Origin: Leptospira terpstrae serovar Hualin str. LT 11-33 = ATCC 700639
Lineage (GTDB): Bacteria; Spirochaetota; Leptospiria; Leptospirales; Leptospiraceae
Direction of reading: 5' to 3'
Assembly: GCF_000332495.1 (NCBI RefSeq)
Contig: NZ_AOGW02000020.1
Span: forward strand, 1 to 26,487
Length of the DNA stretch: 26,487 bases
Of the stretch, positions 15,944 through 24,593 are shown piece by piece (within the stretch, counting starts at the first letter, position 1; each line of letters begins with the position of its first letter). The notes under the pieces are model-generated. The model ran no database searches and was not told the DNA's origin. It worked only from the letters and a program-made list of their open reading frames with translations. Both the position numbers and the translations under genes were made by a program.

Positions 15944-18390
15944 TTCAAATGTTTTGTCGGGATAGCCTCCCAAGGTTTGTCAGGCCAGGGATGTCTTGGA
16001 TATCTACCTTTTAATTCTTTTTTCACTTCATGGTAGCCATGGTTCCAAAAACTTTCTAAGTCTTTTGTGATTTGTACGGGCCTTCGTGCAGGAGATAATA
16101 AGTGGATTAGAATACTCACCTTCCCGTTTGCCAATTTCGGCAACATTTTTAGACCAAATAACTCCTGTAATTTGACATGTAACTCGGGTTCTGTGCCCTC
16201 ATAATTCAGCTGGATCCGTGATCCAGAAGGGACTTGAAGGGATACGGGAGCCTGAGAATCAATAAGATTGATTTTGTCATATCCTACATAGGCTTTGAAT
16301 GCTTCAAAAAAGGGGAGTTTGTCTAAGGATAATTTTCCAGAATCCAAATTAATAAAAGGAAATAACCACTCTTTCGCATTTTGTTTTAAATGTGGGAGAT
16401 CTGTATTTGTATTCAAAACCCCATGCCGTTCTAGAAACCTCACTCGGTTGTAGAAATTTTTTAAATCAGAATCCTTTTTCCATTCATCTTCCCAAGGAGA
16501 TTTGGCGAAGTATTCTTCCAGCGCCAAACTAAGTACAGTCGGGTTGGGTGATTTTGTTTCTTTAGACTCTAAAACTAAATCCCCTAAACTCACTTCTTCT
16601 TTGACAACAAGAAAGGATTCTCCTCTTTGGTTGGTCCGTTTTTCGGAAACAGTCTTTTTGGTAATGATATGGCGGAAAAATTTTTCTATTTGGATTTCAT
16701 CTATGGGAAGGAAATGGGTAATATAAAGATCTTGGCCAAAGGAAAATGTATCGAGGACTAAAATATATTCAGAAATTTGGATGGAGGTTGTATTTAATAT
16801 TCCTATTTTTCCATTTGAAAGTTTGAAATTTTTTTCATTGATTACTTTTGCTTTGGCAATTCGATCCGGAAATCCAGAAGCGAGATAAAATAGGCGCTCC
16901 TTCTCCGGTATCACCATCGAAAAATCAGTTTTTTCCCTGTAAATACGCAAAATTTGGTCATAAACGGCACGTAAGTCATAAGAAAATTTTGAAGGAAAAA
17001 TTTCTTCAGTGAAGATTTTTGCTTCTGTTCCTGAATTTTCTTTCCCCACTAACGAAACAATGTCGGCAATGATATTTTCTTTTTCTTTTGGTAAGATGGC
17101 CAAAATTTTTCCCAGTCGAATGGGAAGGGGATATCTTAAACTTTCTTTCCCAAGATTGGTTAGATTCGTTTTGTCATCCAAACATCCGAGTAATTGCAAA
17201 CGTTGGATACTTTGCATCACTGAACCTTTATTTGGTGGATCCAAAAAAGGTAATTGTTGGATTTCTTCTCCCCAAGACTTAACTTCCAAAACCAATCGGT
17301 CAATATCTCCTTCGAGAATTTCTGGTTTTGTTCGGTCCAAAAATGATTTTTCTTCTTCCTTAGACCAAAGCCTGTACACAAGTCCTTTCCCTTCTCGGGC
17401 AGAACGTCCTGCGCGCTGTTTGGCGCTACTCAGACTGATTCGTGTTTTTATTAAATGAGAAACTCCAGAATCAGAATCGAAGATTGCTTGTTTTTGGAAG
17501 CCGGAATCAAAAACAACTCGGACTCCTGGTATGGTTACAGAAGATTCAGCAATGTTTGTGGAAAGAATGATCTTCTTTTTACCATTGGGAGAAGGTAAAA
17601 AAATTCGTTCTTGGTCGACCAAATCCATATCCCCAAATAATCCCATGACTACTGCATTGGATTTTACCAGTGGGATAGATTCTAAACTATTTCTTAAGTC
17701 ATGGATTTCTTTTTTCCCAGATAAAAAAACAAGGATATCACCCGCTGTCTGTTCTACGGCTTTTGGAACTAGGTCGAGTAACCTTTGGTTTGTATTTTTA
17801 TTGGAATCCCCCATGTGGAAAATTTCCATAGGATGTGTTTGGGCACTGACCTGAATTGGTTCTGAATGAATTCCAATGGAATTAAAATTTTGACCTTCTA
17901 GGGTTGCGGACATGATGAGTATTTTTAGATCCGCTCGAAACACTTCTTGGGATCTTCTCGCCAAAGCAAAACATAAATCCGAATCCATTCTTCTTTCGTG
18001 AAATTCGTCAAAAACAATCAAACCATAGTCTTTAAGCTCTGGGTCTGCGAGTAAAATCTTTGTTAAAATTCCATCGGTGACAAACTCAAGTTTTGTCTTT
18101 TTACCCACTTTTGTATCGAATCTGACTCGGTATCCTACTGTTTCTCCCACCTCTTCGTTCAGAGTTTGACTGATACGTTTGGCTGCGTTTTTGGCAGCGA
18201 TTCGTCTCGGTTCTAAAATACAGATTTTTTTTCCAAAAGATACTCCCTTCTTTAAAAGTTCTGTGGGTAGGGCCGTGGTTTTTCCCGTTCCTGGAGGTGC
18301 ATCCAAAATGGTAACTGGATTAGTTTGAATCGAATCAACTATGGATTGTAAGGCGGTAAGTACGGGGAATGGATCCAAAGGAAATGACAC
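15925..18390 (-). CDS. hrpB: ATP-dependent DEAH-box helicase HrpB
   Basis: About 821 residues, the usual HrpB length. With the GTG start at 18390 the protein begins SFPLDPFPVL and reaches Walker A (APPGTGKTT) near residues 31-39, exactly as in other HrpB proteins; the frame can be extended to a TTG at 18435, but neither start has a good ribosome binding site. DEFHER (about 128-133) is the helicase motif II, SATLEG motif III, and a QRAGRSAREG stretch is motif VI. The C-terminal HrpB domain ends in HPWPDKPWEAIPTK, a family hallmark. It is an RNA/DNA helicase whose role is poorly defined in most bacteria. The 3' end overlaps the convergent STAS gene. Divergent from the methyltransferase gene, with 119 bases between the starts. 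Confidence 0.95.
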   Translation of the reverse strand: MSFPLDPFPVLTALQSIVDSIQTNPVTILDAPPGTGKTTALPTELLKKGVSFGKKICILEPRRIAAKNAAKRISQTLNEEVGETVGYRVRFDTKVGKKTKLEFVTDGILTKILLADPELKDYGLIVFDEFHERRMDSDLCFALARRSQEVFRADLKILIMSATLEGQNFNSIGIHSEPIQVSAQTHPMEIFHMGDSNKNTNQRLLDLVPKAVEQTAGDILVFLSGKKEIHDLRNSLESIPLVKSNAVVMGLFGDMDLVDQERIFLPSPNGKKKIILSTNIAESSVTIPGVRVVFDSGFQKQAIFDSDSGVSHLIKTRISLSSAKQRAGRSAREGKGLVYRLWSKEEEKSFLDRTKPEILEGDIDRLVLEVKSWGEEIQQLPFLDPPNKGSVMQSIQRLQLLGCLDDKTNLTNLGKESLRYPLPIRLGKILAILPKEKENIIADIVSLVGKENSGTEAKIFTEEIFPSKFSYDLRAVYDQILRIYREKTDFSMVIPEKERLFYLASGFPDRIAKAKVINEKNFKLSNGKIGILNTTSIQISEYILVLDTFSFGQDLYITHFLPIDEIQIEKFFRHIITKKTVSEKRTNQRGESFLVVKEEVSLGDLVLESKETKSPNPTVLSLALEEYFAKSPWEDEWKKDSDLKNFYNRVRFLERHGVLNTNTDLPHLKQNAKEWLFPFINLDSGKLSLDKLPFFEAFKAYVGYDKINLIDSQAPVSLQVPSGSRIQLNYEGTEPELHVKLQELFGLKMLPKLANGKVSILIHLLSPARRPVQITKDLESFWNHGYHEVKKELKGRYPRHPWPDKPWEAIPTKHLNHTKRS

Positions 18391-18509
18391 TTTTGTTCTT
18401 ATAGAATAGAGTGGGGTTTTATGAAAAAAAATCAAACAATTTGTGTTTTATTTTAAGAAATCGCAAGAATCGGGTTTTCAGCAAAGATAAAATCCGCTAA
18501 GCTTTCCTT

Positions 18510-19355
18510 GTGGATGCAAATCACAAACACTACGAAATCATCAAAAACTCTATCGAATATGTATTGGAACACTTTGAAGACCAACCCCATTTGGATCAGT
18601 TGGCCGAAAGAGTTTCTCTCAGTCCCTTTCATTTTCAAAGGGTATTTCGAACCTGGGCCGGTGTTTCCCCCAAAGAATTTTTACAATTTGTCACAGTTTC
18701 GCACGCCAAACGATTGTTAAAAGAATCCACACTTTTAGATACAACTTACTCTTTAGGACTTTCGGGAACAGGACGATTACATGATCTTTTTGTTAAATTA
18801 GAAGCAATGACCCCAGGAGAATACAAACGGGGAGGGGAAGGACTCATTCTACAATATGAAGTATTTCCTTCTCCGTTTGGTAACATTTTAATTGTATCTT
18901 CTGAAAGGGGAATCCAATCACTGCAGTTTATAGATTCATATGAGAAAGGGATCCTGGAAATGAAAAAAGAATTTCCTTATGCAGATTGGAAGGAAGGGGA
19001 ATCATCAGAACACCAAAAATTAAGAGACTACTTCCAAAGATTTATGATCCCCAAAACTCCCATCCCTTTATATGTTTATGGAACGGAATTCCAATTAAAA
19101 GTTTGGAAATCTTTATTAAAAATTCCACTAGGTAATCTTTGTACTTATGGGGACGTGGCCGAATCCATTGGGCAAACATCGGCTCAAAGAGCCGTGGGGA
19201 CAGCCATCGGGAAAAATCCAATTGCGTATCTTATTCCTTGCCATCGTGTCATCCAAACATCAGGTCTGTTTGGTGGTTATCGGTGGGATCCAAACCGAAA
19301 ACGAATGATCATTGCCTGGGAACAGTCTAAACTTGTCTCACCAAACAATGAATAG
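18510..19355 (+). CDS. AraC-type HTH / O6-alkylguanine-DNA methyltransferase fusion
   Basis: A 281-residue protein. Residues 8-106 form an AraC-family DNA-binding domain (LAERVSLSPFHFQRVF, then FVTVSHAKRLL), and residues 112-275 a DNA repair methyltransferase that accepts the alkyl group from O6-alkylguanine on Cys244 in the PCHRV motif; RAVGTAIGKNP supplies the conserved helix before it. The N-terminal zinc-bound phosphotriester-sensing domain of E. coli Ada is absent, so activation by methyl-phosphotriester transfer cannot work in the same way. The start is GTG 18510: an in-frame stop lies four codons upstream, and no other usable start precedes the HTH. Single gene, divergent from hrpB. 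Probably repairs alkylated DNA and may regulate its own promoter. Confidence 0.92.
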   Translation: MDANHKHYEIIKNSIEYVLEHFEDQPHLDQLAERVSLSPFHFQRVFRTWAGVSPKEFLQFVTVSHAKRLLKESTLLDTTYSLGLSGTGRLHDLFVKLEAMTPGEYKRGGEGLILQYEVFPSPFGNILIVSSERGIQSLQFIDSYEKGILEMKKEFPYADWKEGESSEHQKLRDYFQRFMIPKTPIPLYVYGTEFQLKVWKSLLKIPLGNLCTYGDVAESIGQTSAQRAVGTAIGKNPIAYLIPCHRVIQTSGLFGGYRWDPNRKRMIIAWEQSKLVSPNNE

Positions 19356-19409
19356 TCAAAATAACCTGAATTAATTTCTAAAAAACTGAATCACACCTAA
19401 TTCTTTGGA

Positions 19410-20162
19410 TTAAACCAAATGTCTTGTATGAGAGACTAAAAAGAAACCTATGAGTAAAAAACTTTGTGCGATTAGGTAAGTGACCCAAGGAACTTGGAAT
19501 TCCCATTTGGGGTGTCTTGTTCCATTGATCGTAGTTTCTCCCATCACAGCATCAGAAAGTAGAAAAAATCCAGCTCCAATGGCTAAATAGATCCAAACTC
19601 CACCAAAGGCGAGGTAGGCGTTCAAACACAAAGAAACAAAAAAACAGAGGACAAGACCATATACAAAAGCAGAAGCCATCACCCATTTGGACCGTTTTGG
19701 ATTGTAAACTCTGAAATAAAAGATAACTGCTGGCAGAATTAACAAAGCGCCTGTGATTGCATAAGGCAAAACTTCGGTATAGATTTCATTCCAACTAGTT
19801 AACTTCCAGAAAGAAAACAAAAAGAAAACTTGTGCTATGGCAAAACTAAAAATTCCACCAAGGACCGGGTCTTCCATTTGTTTTTTCGCAATAGGGAATT
19901 GCAGATTAAACCAATCACCTAAAAAAGAAAATCCAATGGCATACAAAGGAAAAGAGAATCTTGCATGGCCCAATTGGAATAATAACCAGGCAAATAGTAG
20001 AATTTGAAAGGAAAATCCCAAGTAAATCCCACGAGAATGTTCTAATCGTTTGAGCGGATTTGGTTCTTCTTGTAATGTAAACCAATGGATAAAAAAAGCC
20101 GAAACAATGGCTACAGGAATGGTTGTGAGAATTAAGTAGTATACCATAAGTGATTTTAACAT
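19410..20162 (-). CDS. YhhN/TMEM86-family membrane protein
   Basis: About 250 residues with eight hydrophobic segments. A GDWF motif in the third segment region and FFLLSDAVMGET near the C-terminal third, followed by a last pair of segments with YLIAQ, fit the YhhN family, whose animal members are lysoplasmalogenases (cleave the vinyl-ether bond of lysoplasmalogen). Whether the bacterial enzyme has that substrate is not known from sequence. I chose ATG 20162, 15 codons inside the longest frame, because the extra residues are not hydrophobic and lie inside the divergent gene. No clear ribosome binding site precedes it. It ends 54 bases from the methyltransferase gene, convergent to it. Confidence 0.68.
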   Translation of the reverse strand: MLKSLMVYYLILTTIPVAIVSAFFIHWFTLQEEPNPLKRLEHSRGIYLGFSFQILLFAWLLFQLGHARFSFPLYAIGFSFLGDWFNLQFPIAKKQMEDPVLGGIFSFAIAQVFFLFSFWKLTSWNEIYTEVLPYAITGALLILPAVIFYFRVYNPKRSKWVMASAFVYGLVLCFFVSLCLNAYLAFGGVWIYLAIGAGFFLLSDAVMGETTINGTRHPKWEFQVPWVTYLIAQSFLLIGFFLVSHTRHLV

Positions 20163-20811
20163 GGTTCTAAAGGAAATGCAATCAGGAAGTTTGTGGAAGG
20201 GTTCCATTGGCTATTTGCTTCTATTGATTCCTTTTTATTCGCACTGTATGGTTTTTAATCCCTCGCAAAGGAATGAATCCAATGTAACTCCTACTTCTTC
20301 CTTAGATAAAGAAAGTTATTTGGTTTTACGTTTAGTTCGTGGAAAAGACAAAACCATGGGAATCGTTGAGGAAATTCCTGTGGCGCTTACGTTTGAAACT
20401 CCACAAGAAGGATCAAAACAAACATATCGTATCTATCCACTTCCATTGGCGAAGTCAAAAGAACCTTTCTTTTTGCCATTAACTCCTAAAACAAAATTCC
20501 AAGAGGAAATCCTATTGGTTGGATGTTTGTATTTTTTCCCTATTCCCAACTTCTTTAGAGGAAATCTAAAATTAGAAATCCAACATTCAAAATGGATACA
20601 GAATCGGGACTTTGTCTTTCAGAAAACGGTTCCTTATGATTGGCAAGGCAACCTCACCAAATACTGGGAATACGACCTCGACCTTAGCGAAATTCTGGAC
20701 AAAACCATCCCCTCTCTCTCGTCTTACAGGCATTTGGAGTGCGAAGATGACATTCGTCATCGTAAGGAAATCCCTAAAAATGGAGTAGTGACACCGCCCG
20801 AAGAAGACTAA
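20161..20811 (+). CDS. Secreted or lipoprotein-like hypothetical protein
   Basis: A 216-residue protein of unknown function. Residues 10-30 form a signal-peptide-like hydrophobic run ending at Cys29 (IPFYSHC); the lipobox is poor, as spirochaetal ones often are, so lipidation is uncertain. The rest is beta-rich with a repeated-strand look (EIPVALTFETP, TYRIYPLPL, LKLEIQHSKW) and ends in a charged tail. The start is either ATG 20161 or ATG 20176; AAGGA lies too close to the second. ATG 20161 shares bases with the ATG of the divergent YhhN gene. A hairpin with a T-run lies about 100 bases after the stop. I do not recognise the family. Confidence 0.6.
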   Translation: MVLKEMQSGSLWKGSIGYLLLLIPFYSHCMVFNPSQRNESNVTPTSSLDKESYLVLRLVRGKDKTMGIVEEIPVALTFETPQEGSKQTYRIYPLPLAKSKEPFFLPLTPKTKFQEEILLVGCLYFFPIPNFFRGNLKLEIQHSKWIQNRDFVFQKTVPYDWQGNLTKYWEYDLDLSEILDKTIPSLSSYRHLECEDDIRHRKEIPKNGVVTPPEED

Positions 20812-20914
20812 CCATCGAACCAAACTTAGTGGATGAGAACCTCGGATCTGTTTGTCGGTCCCAAAAAATAAAAATTTTTCAATCAAACCAGAATGAACCT
20901 TCCAAAAACGCCTT

Positions 20915-20939
20915 AAAAACGTTCCCAGCGTTTTTTTTT
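20915..20939 (+). terminator. Probable intrinsic terminator
   Basis: AAAAACG and CGTTTTT form a 7-base stem with a 7-base loop and are followed by more T residues (nine T in all). An alternative stem uses an upstream AAAAACGC. It would end the transcript of the preceding gene before the lipoprotein/protease operon. The stem has little G/C. Confidence 0.5.
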
Positions 20940-21020
20940 CCATGCCGGCGAAAAGGTACGATTGCGATTTCCCAAGGGAAAACCTAACGTGGTCGAAAAT
21001 TGAAATCTTTTCGAGTCCCT

Positions 21021-22535
21021 ATGAATTTAAAACAGAACATTCTAATTCCATTAATTATCATTACAACTGCCATTTCCTGCCCTGGTGGAGGTGGTGGTGG
21101 CGGCGGAGCAGCATTTGCTCTTTTAGGACTTGGTGGAGGTGGTGGAACCGACGTAGCAGCTCCAAAGTTAGAAATAACTTACTCTGGTGTTGTGCGAGAA
21201 AGTGGGGCAACCATTAATTTAGGTTCAGAACCAATCAATACAACGAATGGGAAGTTAGCATCTCTCACTATTCAAAATAAAGGTACGGCTACTCTTACTC
21301 TTCCTGGATCTCCGATTGTTACGTTAGGTGGAACAGATAGTGCTCACTTTCAACTGACCCAGCCAAACCAAAGTACTCTCGCCCCCAATGCATCTGTGAC
21401 TTTTGCCTTACGATTCAAACCAACTTCAACAGGAATAAAAACAGCAACTGTAAGTTTATCAACTTCAGATCCTGCTCTTTCAGCCTTCCAATTGACTTTT
21501 ACAGGAACTGGCGGCCCCGCTGCAGCACAATTAGCTGTTTCCCAAGGTGCGACAGAAATTGTAAGTAACGGTAGTATCAACATGGGAAGTGTAGAAGAAC
21601 AATCCTCTGGATCGGCACTTCAGTTTACGGTTCGGAACTCAGGGAGTCTTTCTTCAACTTTAGGAACCCCTGTCGTAGAAAGTTCAAACGCGCAGTTTAC
21701 TGTTTCTGCTGTGACAGCTGCAAATGGCTCCTCACTTGCGCAAGATGGCACTTTCAATTTTAATGTCACTTTTTCCCCTGCAAATACAACCCCAACTGGA
21801 AAATCGGCGACGATAACAATCAATGGAACTCCATCAAATTTTATCTTTACTGTGAATGGAACAGCAACAGTGAAACCAGTGCCAACCATTGCAATTTCAC
21901 ATAACTCCAGTTCATTTACAACTGGTGGAACTATTCCTACTTTTGGAGCGTTTTGGCCTGGGACCTCTTCTGGTTCAAAAACTGTAACCATCACAAATAA
22001 CGGAACAGCAACACTCACAGGCCTTGCTGTGAATGAATTAAGTGGAGACACCGACCAATTTACGACAAGTGCAGCTGGATCAACTACTCTTACACCGGGA
22101 CAAAGTACAACGTTTACTGTTACTTTTGCCCCAAGTACTACGGGTGCTAAAACTGCAATAGTACGAGTTACAAGTACTAATGGAAGCAATGGATCTGCTT
22201 CTTCAACCGACATCACTGTAGAAGGAACTGGAAAGGCTAGTGCAGCAGTTTCAGTTTCTTGGAATACGGTGAAAGAAAAAGCTCCGAATGATACTGACGG
22301 CGGTTATAAGGTTTGTTATAGCAAAACTAGTGGCTTTGACCCTGCAGGAGTAAATGGAACTACCATTTTCTGCGATACGGTTGCAAATACAGGTGGAACA
22401 ACAACTCCCACTACAAAAGTCATTTCAGTCAATACACACGGAACATGGTACATCAAAGTCTACGCTTTCGGGAAATACAATACAACAGGTGGAACACCTT
22501 CGACTCAAACTTCGGTTAGTGTGCCGTCAACGTAA
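21021..22535 (+). CDS. Gly-rich lipoprotein with repeated ASH (choice-of-anchor D-like) domains
   Basis: About 504 residues. The signal peptide ends in the lipobox TAISC (Cys20), directly followed by a run of eight Gly after a Pro, a short AAFALLGL, and five more Gly, so a flexible Gly tether follows the lipid anchor. Three immunoglobulin-like ASH/SPD-2/hydin repeats follow, each ending in a Gly-Thr-Gly or Gly-Thr-Ala type strand (FTGTGG, NGTATV, EGTGK) and containing TIQNKGTATL or TITNNGTATL. The last ~95 residues look like a fibronectin III-type domain (GYKVCYSKTSG, TWYIKVYAFG) with a Cys pair. It is probably a surface-exposed binding protein. I chose ATG 21021 because it gives a canonical signal peptide; a TTG at 21000 adds seven residues. 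It is followed at 21 bases by the protease gene, so the two are probably cotranscribed. Confidence 0.8.
   Translation: MNLKQNILIPLIIITTAISCPGGGGGGGGAAFALLGLGGGGGTDVAAPKLEITYSGVVRESGATINLGSEPINTTNGKLASLTIQNKGTATLTLPGSPIVTLGGTDSAHFQLTQPNQSTLAPNASVTFALRFKPTSTGIKTATVSLSTSDPALSAFQLTFTGTGGPAAAQLAVSQGATEIVSNGSINMGSVEEQSSGSALQFTVRNSGSLSSTLGTPVVESSNAQFTVSAVTAANGSSLAQDGTFNFNVTFSPANTTPTGKSATITINGTPSNFIFTVNGTATVKPVPTIAISHNSSSFTTGGTIPTFGAFWPGTSSGSKTVTITNNGTATLTGLAVNELSGDTDQFTTSAAGSTTLTPGQSTTFTVTFAPSTTGAKTAIVRVTSTNGSNGSASSTDITVEGTGKASAAVSVSWNTVKEKAPNDTDGGYKVCYSKTSGFDPAGVNGTTIFCDTVANTGGTTTPTTKVISVNTHGTWYIKVYAFGKYNTTGGTPSTQTSVSVPST
21084..21145 (+). repeat. GGN-repeat tracts encoding two polyglycine runs
   Basis: Two stretches of GGN triplets (21084-21107 and 21131-21146 approximately), encoding eight and five Gly residues after the lipid anchor. 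Slippage in these tracts would change length in frame if by whole triplets. Confidence 0.7.
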
Positions 22536-22556
22536 TTCAAAGGAACTTCAAAAGAT

Positions 22557-24593
22557 ATGAAAACAATTCTAAGCCATAATTCTAAACTCAAAATCCTAAG
22601 TCTCTTTGTACTGGTCGGATCCACTGTGCTAGTTTCAGATCCAATTCAGCGAAATTTTTTATCAGAACCATTTCAATTTCAAAGTACGCTATCGAACACT
22701 GTTACAAAATCAGGACGATCCAATAAACCAGACTTTGCTCCTGATGAAATTGTAATCAAATTTAAACCACATATTTCAAACGATGAACTCTTTTCACGTT
22801 CAAGATCTTTAGGTTTTAATGTGGAAAATGTGAGTAAAAGAGCACATTTCACAACGGTAAAGATTGCTAGTACAGAAACAATTGAAGAAGCTGTCGTTCG
22901 TGCAAAACGCGATCCAGCAGTTGAATATGCAGAGCCAAAGTATTACTATTATGCACAGGCGGCGGCACCAAATGATACAGATTTTGGTAAACTTTGGGGC
23001 TTAAATAATACAAATCAAACCATTACCTCCCCATCCTACACAACGAATAATCCTCCTGGTGCTGCTGCAGTTGGGAAAGATATGAATGTGTTAGGTGCTT
23101 GGGACGTAACCACTAGCTGTAGTTCTATCATTGTGGCAGTTTTAGACACAGGCATCAATTACAACCATGAAGATCTTGCTGACAATATGTGGGATGGATC
23201 TGCAAGTTGTTTAGATAAAAATGGTGCTACCATTGGTGGCGGATGCCCAAACCATGGATGGGATTTTGCCTCCGGTGACAATGATCCGAAAGACGAAGAA
23301 GGACATGGTAGTCACGTAGCCGGAACCATTGGAGCCGTTGGAAATAATAACAAAGGTATTTCCGGAGTTTGTCAAACAGCAAAACTTATGTCCGTTCGGG
23401 TTTTAGGAGTAGGCGGAGGTAGTAATGCTTCTGTCGCTGATGGGATTTACTTTGCCGTTCGTAACGGTGCCAAAGTTATTAATATGAGTCTCGGTGGGAC
23501 TCAATACAGCCAGTTGATTTATGATGCGGTAGAATATGCAAAAACAAATGATGTGGTAGTAGTAGTTGCAGCAGGAAATGAGAATACTGATTTGAAAACT
23601 GGAAACTCTTATCCTTGTAAAAACAATAATACCAACCAAATCTGTATAGCAGCCTTGGATCAAAATTATCAACGTGCTACTTTTTCCAATTACGACACAA
23701 CTACAACTGCAGCTAATCGAACAGTCGACTTTGGTGCACCTGGTACAAACATCCATAGTATTTTTGGAAGTGAAACAACCTTCGATGAAGGTACTTCAAA
23801 TTACACTGGTTGGACAACTGAAGGTTCTGGAGGATCAGTGACTTGGGCTTATCAAAGTTGTACAGTTGGTTCTGCGACTTTAAAAGGTTTGGCCCTACCG
23901 AATGATTGTTCTGTGATTGCTTGGAACTTCACTCCACCTTATCCTACGCCAACTTCTGTTGCAGTGGGTTTGGACCGGAAAGTATATAAAACATTTACCA
24001 TTCCCGCTAACTCAACTAAAGTTTCCGTGTTTCATACGATCATCTCTGATGGCGAAGGTTATACAAACTGTTTTGATTACACAGAAGCTTATTCAAAAAA
24101 TGCTACTGGAAGTCCATTCTCTAGTGGCACTCTTATGACTATGGCAGACTACAACCGAAATGCCTACACAAACAAATTTTGTCGATTGAATGATGTATCT
24201 TTCATTGGTTCTGAGGAAGTCATCCTTAATACGTGTATGAATAGTGCCAATACAAACTGTACAGTTGGGTATCGATTTGTGTCTGATTTTTCAACACAAA
24301 ACGGCGGAGCGATTGTCGGCGATTTTCATTTGAGTGCTTGGATTGCATCCAATAACAGCTATGGGCTTTATAATGGAACTTCAATGGCTACTCCAAACAC
24401 TGCAGGTGTAGTAGCCCTCATCCGTGCTTACAACCCATTGTTAAACAATATAGAAGTGATTCAGAAATTAATTGATGGAGGAACTGCCACTGCGTCAATT
24501 TCTGCCAATACCAAATATGGTAAGTCTATCAATGCAAATGCTTCTGCAAAACATTTAAATCAGGTGACTGGTGTTACGGCTACACTTCAATAA
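22557..24593 (+). CDS. Secreted subtilisin-family (S8) protease with I9-type propeptide and inserted domain
   Basis: A 678-residue subtilase. A signal peptide (hydrophobic run about 12-27) and a spacer lead to an inhibitor I9-like propeptide at about 61-129 (PDEIVIKFKP ... DPAVEYAEP). The catalytic domain has Asp197 in VAVLDTGIN, His250 in GHGSHVAGT, Asn341 in VAAGNEN as the oxyanion residue and Ser609 in NGTSMATPN; all are intact. Between GAPG (394-397) and Ser609 lie about 210 residues where a typical subtilisin has around 25, so a ~190-residue domain (402-598, beginning near EGTSNYTGWTTEGSGG) is inserted. Twelve Cys residues lie in the mature part, six of them in the insert, suggesting disulphides. 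AAAGGAA is 11 bases upstream of the ATG. The stop overlaps the start of the next gene by 23 bases. Confidence 0.93.
   Translation: MKTILSHNSKLKILSLFVLVGSTVLVSDPIQRNFLSEPFQFQSTLSNTVTKSGRSNKPDFAPDEIVIKFKPHISNDELFSRSRSLGFNVENVSKRAHFTTVKIASTETIEEAVVRAKRDPAVEYAEPKYYYYAQAAAPNDTDFGKLWGLNNTNQTITSPSYTTNNPPGAAAVGKDMNVLGAWDVTTSCSSIIVAVLDTGINYNHEDLADNMWDGSASCLDKNGATIGGGCPNHGWDFASGDNDPKDEEGHGSHVAGTIGAVGNNNKGISGVCQTAKLMSVRVLGVGGGSNASVADGIYFAVRNGAKVINMSLGGTQYSQLIYDAVEYAKTNDVVVVVAAGNENTDLKTGNSYPCKNNNTNQICIAALDQNYQRATFSNYDTTTTAANRTVDFGAPGTNIHSIFGSETTFDEGTSNYTGWTTEGSGGSVTWAYQSCTVGSATLKGLALPNDCSVIAWNFTPPYPTPTSVAVGLDRKVYKTFTIPANSTKVSVFHTIISDGEGYTNCFDYTEAYSKNATGSPFSSGTLMTMADYNRNAYTNKFCRLNDVSFIGSEEVILNTCMNSANTNCTVGYRFVSDFSTQNGGAIVGDFHLSAWIASNNSYGLYNGTSMATPNTAGVVALIRAYNPLLNNIEVIQKLIDGGTATASISANTKYGKSINANASAKHLNQVTGVTATLQ

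Noticed and set aside
17009..17458. Plus-strand open frame within hrpB
   Set aside because: Antisense to conserved helicase motifs; no features of a real protein.
21620..22216. Long open frame on the minus strand within the ASH lipoprotein gene
   Set aside because: It is antisense to a well-supported gene with clear domains, has a Val-rich low-complexity composition, and results from Thr/Ser/Asn codon use on the other strand.
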